The notes beneath the pieces are model-generated. The model saw nothing but the letters and a program-made list of their open reading frames with translations, was not told where the DNA came from and did no database searches. Shown here one piece after another: positions 13,472-18,656 of a DNA stretch of 18,656 nt (position 1 is the stretch's first letter; the number at the start of each line of letters is the position of its first letter). The stretch lies in contig JAYWIG010000040.1 of NCBI GenBank assembly GCA_043789035.1, positions 1-18,656 of the forward strand, given 5' to 3'. The translations under genes and the position numbers were made by a program. This DNA comes from JAYWIG01 sp043789035 (GTDB taxonomy: Bacteria; Pseudomonadota; Gammaproteobacteria; Burkholderiales; Burkholderiaceae_E).

Positions 13472-14914
13472 ATGCCGGAGGCATTGCATTCCTACGATGT
13501 TGCTATTGTTGGTGCTGGCTGGGCAGGTTTAAGCGCAGCAATCACCTGTATAGAAGCGGGTAAAACTGTCGTCCTATTTGATGCCGCACCGCAAGGTGGT
13601 GGTAGGGCTCGACATTTAGCAGTCCAGTTCAGCGACGATTTGGAGGTTGATCTCGATAACGGTCAGCATCTACTGATTGGCGCTTACACATCATGCGCCG
13701 CGATGATGAAAAAAGTCAGCGCCCAGCCATTACATCGAAATAGGCTTTCGCTGCAATCCGAAGCGGGTATTTTTCTGAAGAGCGAAGTACTCGAGGGGAT
13801 GATGTGGAAATGGTTAGATGCTCTTCTACCTGCAATGCCTAAAAGAGGTTTTAGTTTTATCAAAGCCAAAGGGCTCACAACAACAGACAAAATTGCAATC
13901 ATGAGCGCCCTCGCCCGCTTAAGTGTTGGACGAAAAACCGCTTGTTGGGATGGCTACTGCCAAATAAATGAGACCGTTGATGCATTACTTGCGCGCCTAG
14001 GGCAGCCGCAAACTCTGCTGCAAAACTTCTGGAACCCACTATGCATCGCTACGATGAACACCTTGCCCCTTCAGGCCGATGCCGCAACTTTTTGCAGGGT
14101 GCTCAGAGATACGTTTGGCAACCCGATTTTCGAGGCAAGTGATTTCTTATTGCCAGCAACACATTTAGGAGCAAGCTTTCCAGAACCTGCCCTAACGTGG
14201 TTGCAAGAAAAGGGTTGCGCAATACAACTTCGAACCAACGTAACTTCGATAAGGCGAGCTTCTGAGCCACAATCAAGCATCGTCATTAATGAGTTAGTTG
14301 AAGCAAAGAAGTTGATACTGGCTATACCGCCAAACAACGCGCGCCGCCTGCTTGAAACGCTAAGCAACAAGGCGGCATTTGAGTCAATCCTTTCACCATT
14401 GGCAAGCTTTGACTACTTACCCATCGCGACTATTTATTTGGCCTGGGAATTGGCAGAGATTTCCGAAAAAGTCCCGACCATCTATATGCTTAATGATTTG
14501 CGTAGCAGCGCTAGGCCGGGGCAATGGCTGTTCAATCGCGGGGTAGTTCGTACAAAAACCAAACAATACGCTTTGGCCAGTGTGGTCGTGAGCGCCTGGG
14601 ATGGCAGCGTTAGCTTAGAGGAATTAAGTAACCAAGTTAGGCAGCAAGTAGCAAGTATCGATAACCTTCCACTGCCCAAAGCCGATTTAGCCAAAGCCAT
14701 CGTTGATAAAAAAGCAACCTTAGCTTGCACGCCTGATAGACCGAAGTTGTACGGAGATTATCTTCAAACCCAAGGCAGCAAACAAACCGTGGGTAAACCA
14801 TTTGATGGCATTTTTCTAGCCGGTGACTATTGCTACCCTTTGTACCCAGCTACCCTAGAGGGTGCAGTTCGAAGCGGTGAAATTAGCGCCAATATGCTGC
14901 TTCAATCTTTATAA
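13472..14914 (+). CDS. hpnE: HpnE, hydroxysqualene dehydroxylase (FAD-dependent)
   Basis: HpnE reduces hydroxysqualene to squalene, the last of the three steps. I start it at ATG 13472, six bases after the first base of the hpnD stop (TAG 13464-13466). The FAD-binding Rossmann fold then begins at once: YDVAIVGAGWAGLSAA with GxGxxG at 14-19, and the acidic end of strand 2 at Asp37 in VVLFDA. Further family marks are GGGRAR (42-47), LDNGQHLLIGAY and the C-terminal FAD contact FLAGDYCYPLYPATLEGAV. The product is 480 residues, somewhat longer than many HpnE proteins. The frame stays open 66 codons upstream inside hpnD, but that part is hpnD in another frame. No terminator follows, and its stop is 5 bases from the radA stop on the other strand. 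Confidence 0.93.
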   Translation: MPEALHSYDVAIVGAGWAGLSAAITCIEAGKTVVLFDAAPQGGGRARHLAVQFSDDLEVDLDNGQHLLIGAYTSCAAMMKKVSAQPLHRNRLSLQSEAGIFLKSEVLEGMMWKWLDALLPAMPKRGFSFIKAKGLTTTDKIAIMSALARLSVGRKTACWDGYCQINETVDALLARLGQPQTLLQNFWNPLCIATMNTLPLQADAATFCRVLRDTFGNPIFEASDFLLPATHLGASFPEPALTWLQEKGCAIQLRTNVTSIRRASEPQSSIVINELVEAKKLILAIPPNNARRLLETLSNKAAFESILSPLASFDYLPIATIYLAWELAEISEKVPTIYMLNDLRSSARPGQWLFNRGVVRTKTKQYALASVVVSAWDGSVSLEELSNQVRQQVASIDNLPLPKADLAKAIVDKKATLACTPDRPKLYGDYLQTQGSKQTVGKPFDGIFLAGDYCYPLYPATLEGAVRSGEISANMLLQSL

Positions 14915-14919
14915 CGCGC

Positions 14920-16275
14920 TTAACTCCAGATCGCTTCAAGTGCTTGGTCGATTCGCTCAACCGGTACGCATTCCAAGCCTTCAATCGGTTTTTTCGGTGC
15001 GTTACTTTTTGGTAATATCACCTTAGAAAAGCCAAGCTTTGCAGCCTCTTTCAAACGCTCTTGCCCACGCGGTGCGGGGCGAATTTCGCCAGCCAACCCG
15101 ACCTCACCGAATACCGCTAAACCCTTCGGTAACGCGCGATTTTTCAGCGACGAAACTACAGCTAATAAAACCGCTAAATCTGCTGCAGGCTCAACGATTT
15201 TTACGCCTCCGACTGCATTAATAAAAACATCTTGATCAAAGGTTGCCACACCGGCATGTCTATGCAGAACAGCAAGCAATAAGGCTAAACGATTCTGCTC
15301 TAAACCTACAGAAAGGCGCTTTGCATTACTGCCGTAGCTCTGGTCAACCAAGGCTTGAATTTCAACTAATAATGGTCGCGTGCCTTCTTGGGTCACAAGT
15401 ACGCAAGCACCAGGAACGGGTTGCGCATGTTGCGACAAAAATAGTGCTGAAGGGTTCGACACCCCGCGGAGACCTTTTTCAGTCATCGCAAAAACACCCA
15501 ACTCATTGACCGCACCAAAGCGATTTTTAAAAGCACGCACTAAGCGAAAGCTAGAATGCGTATCACCTTCGAAATACAAAACCGTATCGACAATATGCTC
15601 AAGCACTCGTGGGCCAGCTAAAGTGCCTTCTTTGGTCACGTGACCAATCATCACGAGTGAAATACCCGTCCGCTTGGCAATGCGTGTTAACTGCGCGGCA
15701 CATTCTCTGACCTGGGCCACTGAACCAGGTGCTGACGAAAGCGCTTCTGAATAAACGGTTTGGATCGAATCGATGACAGCCACTGATGGCTTACGTTCTT
15801 CAACAACAGCGCAAATTCTTTCTAACTGGATTTCGGTGAGCAACGCTACGTTCTTCGCGCTCAGACCAAGCCGTTTTGCGCGAGCGGCAATTTGCCCGGC
15901 CGATTCCTCGCCACTAACATACAACACAGAGCTATCGGCAGCCATGTGCACCAAGGCCTGTAACAACAATGTGGATTTACCAATACCAGGGTCACCCCCA
16001 ATTAATACAACCGAACCAACGGTTAAACCACCACCTAAAACACGATCAAACTCTTCCGATCCGGTACTAGCGCGCTCGCCTTCGGAAATTTCCACATCGT
16101 CGATAAGCTGTACTTTGCTATCGGCTGCAAGCGACGCAAAACGATTCGTTGATTTCGGCTCAACAGTCGATTCGATTAAGGTATTCCACTCACCGCATGA
16201 GAAACATTGCCCCTGCCACTTCGCAGCCGTACCGCCGCATTCATTGCACACATACTGGGTTTTTACTTTTGCCAT
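14920..16275 (-). CDS. radA: RadA (Sms), DNA repair and recombination branch-migration ATPase
   Basis: RadA is a RecA-like DNA helicase that acts with RecA in processing recombination intermediates. The 451 residues show a C4 zinc finger (Cys10, Cys13, Cys24, Cys27, in VCNECGG and CFSCGEW), Walker A GGDPGIGKST (93-102), Walker B VAVIDS (165-170), the RadA-specific KNRFG motif (250-254) and a C-terminal Lon-protease-like domain (about 280-451) ending in ALEAIWS. That domain is structural and not proteolytic. The gene is complete and normal in length. It lies 41 bases downstream of alr on the same strand, probably cotranscribed. The ribosome binding site is weak (GGTAG very close to the ATG). 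It converges on hpnE. Confidence 0.96.
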   Translation of the reverse strand: MAKVKTQYVCNECGGTAAKWQGQCFSCGEWNTLIESTVEPKSTNRFASLAADSKVQLIDDVEISEGERASTGSEEFDRVLGGGLTVGSVVLIGGDPGIGKSTLLLQALVHMAADSSVLYVSGEESAGQIAARAKRLGLSAKNVALLTEIQLERICAVVEERKPSVAVIDSIQTVYSEALSSAPGSVAQVRECAAQLTRIAKRTGISLVMIGHVTKEGTLAGPRVLEHIVDTVLYFEGDTHSSFRLVRAFKNRFGAVNELGVFAMTEKGLRGVSNPSALFLSQHAQPVPGACVLVTQEGTRPLLVEIQALVDQSYGSNAKRLSVGLEQNRLALLLAVLHRHAGVATFDQDVFINAVGGVKIVEPAADLAVLLAVVSSLKNRALPKGLAVFGEVGLAGEIRPAPRGQERLKEAAKLGFSKVILPKSNAPKKPIEGLECVPVERIDQALEAIWS

Positions 16276-16316
16276 ATCTACCGCTTATTCGCCGCTTAGC
16301 CGCCGTTTTTTTAGAC

Positions 16317-17522
16317 TCATACCCCATCACAACTAAGGAGCTCATCTATGCTAACCCGTGCAACCCTGGGGGCCACTGCGCACATCAATTCATAACCTAT
16401 CGTGCCGCAAGCCTGCGCCACTTCGTCAATTGGCAAATTCCCACCCCAAAGCTCGACCTCAGAATCAACACCCACTGAATTAAGACCAGTGATATCGATG
16501 ACGATCATGTCCATCGATACTCTTCCCACCAACTTAGTACGAGTACCGCCCACCCAGACCGGCGTGCCATCCGGCGCTTGTCGAGGATAACCATCGGCAT
16601 ACCCCACGGCCACGATACCAACCCGCATCGCTTGCTTTGCAACATAGCGCGAACCATAACCAATCGCATCGCCCCCAGCGATTGATTGCACAGACAAAAT
16701 TTTTGCTCTCAAAGCCATGGCAGGCATAAGCCCTAATTGCTTCGGTGATTGGAGTGTTAGATCGGCATAGGGTGTGCCACCATACAACATAACGCCTGGC
16801 CTTAACCATGGAAAGCCCGCTTCGCTTTCGTATAAATCATCGTACAAATGCTGGTAACCCATTACCGCTGAAGAATTGGATAGCGACACTCTTAAATGCG
16901 GCACGCTTTGTTTTAAGGACAGCCAAATCGCTCTAAACCGCTCATGTTGCTCATCAACGGTGACCATTGCGCCTGAGCCTTGGTTAGGTGCTACATCAGA
17001 ATTTGCAAAATGCGTTGCCAAACCAATTGACCTAACACCGAGGGCGGATAAGTTGGACAGTTCGCTTCGAACCATCGCAACATCTGCTTCGGTAAAACCA
17101 AGTCGATTCATCCCGGTATTAAATTTCAGCCAGATATCTAAACCGAGGGATGTGGAACATGCCGATTTAGCTGTTTGCTTTAACCAGTAAAACTGCTCTG
17201 CTCTATGAATGACTAAAGAAAAATCTAATCGTCTAGCAACCTCGACGTCTGTCAAATCAAAGGGCCCTTCGAGCATCAAAATAGGTTTTTGCCATCCATA
17301 GTTACGTAACTTTGCAGCATAATCGACTTCGATTAATGCCAAACCATCAGAAGATGCGAAAGCCCGTATTGCATTATCAAGGCCGTGGCCGTAAGCATTC
17401 GCCTTCACTACTGACCATACACCGATAGGGGCCTTTCTAACTTCGCTAAAGTACTGTCGAACACGGTCAAGGTTATGCCGCATTGCAGCAATAGAAATTT
17501 CACAGGTGAGCGGTCTGGGCAT
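16317..17522 (-). CDS. alr: Alanine racemase
   Basis: This PLP enzyme interconverts L- and D-alanine and supplies D-Ala for peptidoglycan. The PLP lysine is Lys40 in VVKANAYGHG. The second catalytic base is Tyr289 in AIGYGSRY. Further marks are KFNTGMNRLGF (133-143), the GYADGYPR stretch (307-314) and VSMDM (335-339). At 401 residues it is longer than the usual 360-375, with modest insertions around 115-125 and 175-190 rather than a fusion. No Shine-Dalgarno precedes the ATG, and a good promoter lies so close that the mRNA may be leaderless. It is followed by radA and is divergent from lplT, an arrangement common in Burkholderiales. Confidence 0.95.
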   Translation of the reverse strand: MPRPLTCEISIAAMRHNLDRVRQYFSEVRKAPIGVWSVVKANAYGHGLDNAIRAFASSDGLALIEVDYAAKLRNYGWQKPILMLEGPFDLTDVEVARRLDFSLVIHRAEQFYWLKQTAKSACSTSLGLDIWLKFNTGMNRLGFTEADVAMVRSELSNLSALGVRSIGLATHFANSDVAPNQGSGAMVTVDEQHERFRAIWLSLKQSVPHLRVSLSNSSAVMGYQHLYDDLYESEAGFPWLRPGVMLYGGTPYADLTLQSPKQLGLMPAMALRAKILSVQSIAGGDAIGYGSRYVAKQAMRVGIVAVGYADGYPRQAPDGTPVWVGGTRTKLVGRVSMDMIVIDITGLNSVGVDSEVELWGGNLPIDEVAQACGTIGYELMCAVAPRVARVSIDELLSCDGV

Positions 17523-17533
17523 GTTTGTTGGGC

Positions 17534-17562
17534 TTTATGAATCAACAGTCTAAACTTGTCAC
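17534..17562 (-). promoter_or_regulatory. Candidate housekeeping promoter of alr
   Basis: On the minus strand GTGACA (-35, 17557-17562) and CATAAA (-10, 17534-17539) are 17 bases apart, matching 5 of 6 and 4 of 6 consensus positions. The expected start, about 7 bases past the -10, falls near 17527, only about five bases before the alr ATG. Confidence 0.45.
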
Positions 17563-17713
17563 GCATTTACGACATTTGCGCATGGTATTACGCTTATGGC
17601 GAGTTACCATCATCAGCGTGCATACGAGTATTCAAAAATTATAAGTTCCGTTTAAAACACTTCGCAAAGAGATCGTCATCATAGCCAGCACAACAAAACC
17701 GTCGCCAGAGCCC

Positions 17714-18656
17714 ATGAACAAAGGGTTTTACACGATTATGGCGGCTCAATTCTTTTCGTCTTTAGCCGACAACGCTATTTTTATCGCGGCAATTGAGCTT
17801 TTAAGAACCTCAGGCGCGCCAGAATGGCAGCGCTCCGCGCTCGTTCCAATGTTCGCGTTTTTCTATGTGGTGCTGGCACCTTTTGTAGGATCGCTTGCTG
17901 ATCGATTGCCCAAAGGGCAAATTATGTTTTATGCCAATGCCATTAAGGTATGCGGCTGCTTGATGATGCTTTTTGGTAGTCACCCATTAATGGCCTATGC
18001 GGTTGTAGGTTTAGGAGCGGCTGTTTATTCTCCCGCAAAGTATGGAATACTAACAGAGCTATTGCCGGCCTCGAAACTTGTAAAGGCCAATGGTTGGATT
18101 GAAGGCTTGACCATAGCTTCGATCATCTTAGGTGTACTTCTCGGAGGGCAACTAATTGGGCCAAAACTTGGAAACCAATTACTTGGCTTCGATATACCCT
18201 TCATTGATACGGGTATAGACACCACGCCCGAAGCCGCAATATTCTTTTTAATCTTCGTCTATTTATTAGCCGCTATCTTTAATCTGCGCATTCCTCGCAC
18301 GAAAGCTGAGCTTATTCCACTGCCGCATCGCTTGTTTGATTTGGTGGCAGATTTTAGGGATTGCAATCGCCGACTCTGGAACGATAAGCTAGGTCAGATT
18401 TCACTGGCAGCAACGACTGTATTCTGGGGTGCTGGTGGCAACTTGCGTTACATCGTTCTTGCGTGGGCAGCGGCAGCAATGAATTACTCGACGACGCAGG
18501 CCTCAAACCTGACTGGAGTAGTTGCGATTGGTACCGCTGCAGGCGCAATATGGGCATCGAGCAGAACGCGGTTGGATCAAGCGCCTTCGGTAATTCCGCT
18601 GGGCATCGGAATCGGATTAGTTGTGCTGGCTATGAACTTTATCAATTCGCTTTGGG
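17714..18656 (+). CDS. lplT: LplT, lysophospholipid transporter (partial, cut by window end)
   Basis: LplT is a major-facilitator flippase that brings lysophospholipids into the inner leaflet for re-acylation. The frame opens at ATG 17714 and stays open to the window edge, giving 314 residues of an expected 400 or more. The start MNKGFYTIMAAQFFSSLADN is very characteristic of betaproteobacterial LplT. It is followed by a series of hydrophobic helices, the MFS cytoplasmic loop LADRLPKGQ (63-71) and SPAKYGILTELLP (107-119). The domain linker (about 195-235) is polar. No partner acyltransferase domain is seen in the visible part. Upstream, 17523-17713 is the divergent promoter region shared with alr. 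A TATAAG at 17640-17645 is a possible -10 but lacks a good -35. No Shine-Dalgarno precedes the ATG. Confidence 0.93.
   Translation, partial: MNKGFYTIMAAQFFSSLADNAIFIAAIELLRTSGAPEWQRSALVPMFAFFYVVLAPFVGSLADRLPKGQIMFYANAIKVCGCLMMLFGSHPLMAYAVVGLGAAVYSPAKYGILTELLPASKLVKANGWIEGLTIASIILGVLLGGQLIGPKLGNQLLGFDIPFIDTGIDTTPEAAIFFLIFVYLLAAIFNLRIPRTKAELIPLPHRLFDLVADFRDCNRRLWNDKLGQISLAATTVFWGAGGNLRYIVLAWAAAAMNYSTTQASNLTGVVAIGTAAGAIWASSRTRLDQAPSVIPLGIGIGLVVLAMNFINSLW

Noticed and set aside
15773..16336. 187-codon plus-strand ORF
   Set aside because: It is a shadow of radA on the opposite strand. The translated text shows no family signature.
1..18656. CRISPR array, phage genes, toxin-antitoxin or defence cassette
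   Set aside because: No regular direct repeats with spacers, no integrase and no matching protein families were seen. Nearly all space is filled by recognised core genes.

Overview
The window looks like chromosomal DNA of a betaproteobacterium, most likely order Burkholderiales, with moderate base composition rather than the very high GC of Burkholderia. The main reason is gene order. Read on the minus strand, tRNA-Leu, tig, clpP, clpX, lon, hupB, tRNA-Val and tRNA-Asp follow each other as they do in many Burkholderiales, and alr-radA with a divergent lplT is another arrangement seen there. I cannot name the genus from sequence alone.

Layout. Bases 1-162 are the right end of an IS66-family insertion sequence: the last 38 codons of its transposase plus a terminal inverted repeat. 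Bases 163-282 hold a small nested inverted-repeat structure of unknown origin. Bases 283-1053 (minus strand) hold a terminator, tRNA-Asp(GTC), tRNA-Val(TAC), hupB and the lon terminator. Bases 1054-7294 (minus strand) hold the proteostasis block: lon, clpX, clpP and tig, headed by tRNA-Leu(TAG). Trigger factor folds nascent chains, ClpXP and Lon degrade misfolded or regulatory proteins, and lon has a convincing sigma-32 type heat-shock promoter in front of it.

Bases 7341-11536 (minus strand) hold a two-gene RND efflux operon (lipoprotein adaptor plus inner-membrane pump, ATGA overlap) with no outer-membrane channel or regulator gene. Bases 11694-14914 (plus strand) hold hpnC-hpnD-hpnE, the three-enzyme bacterial route from farnesyl diphosphate to squalene. 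Bases 14920-17522 (minus strand) hold radA and alr. From 17714 to the edge (plus strand) lies a truncated lplT.

Most of the window is ordinary core genome. I do not see a new defence or mobile system. The points most worth a second look are the nested palindrome between the IS end and the tRNA terminator, the lon heat-shock promoter with a hairpin over its -35 box, the Pro/Ala/Thr/Val-rich tails on both ClpP and Lon, a small ORF with a strong ribosome binding site in front of hpnC, and a probable leaderless alr transcript.
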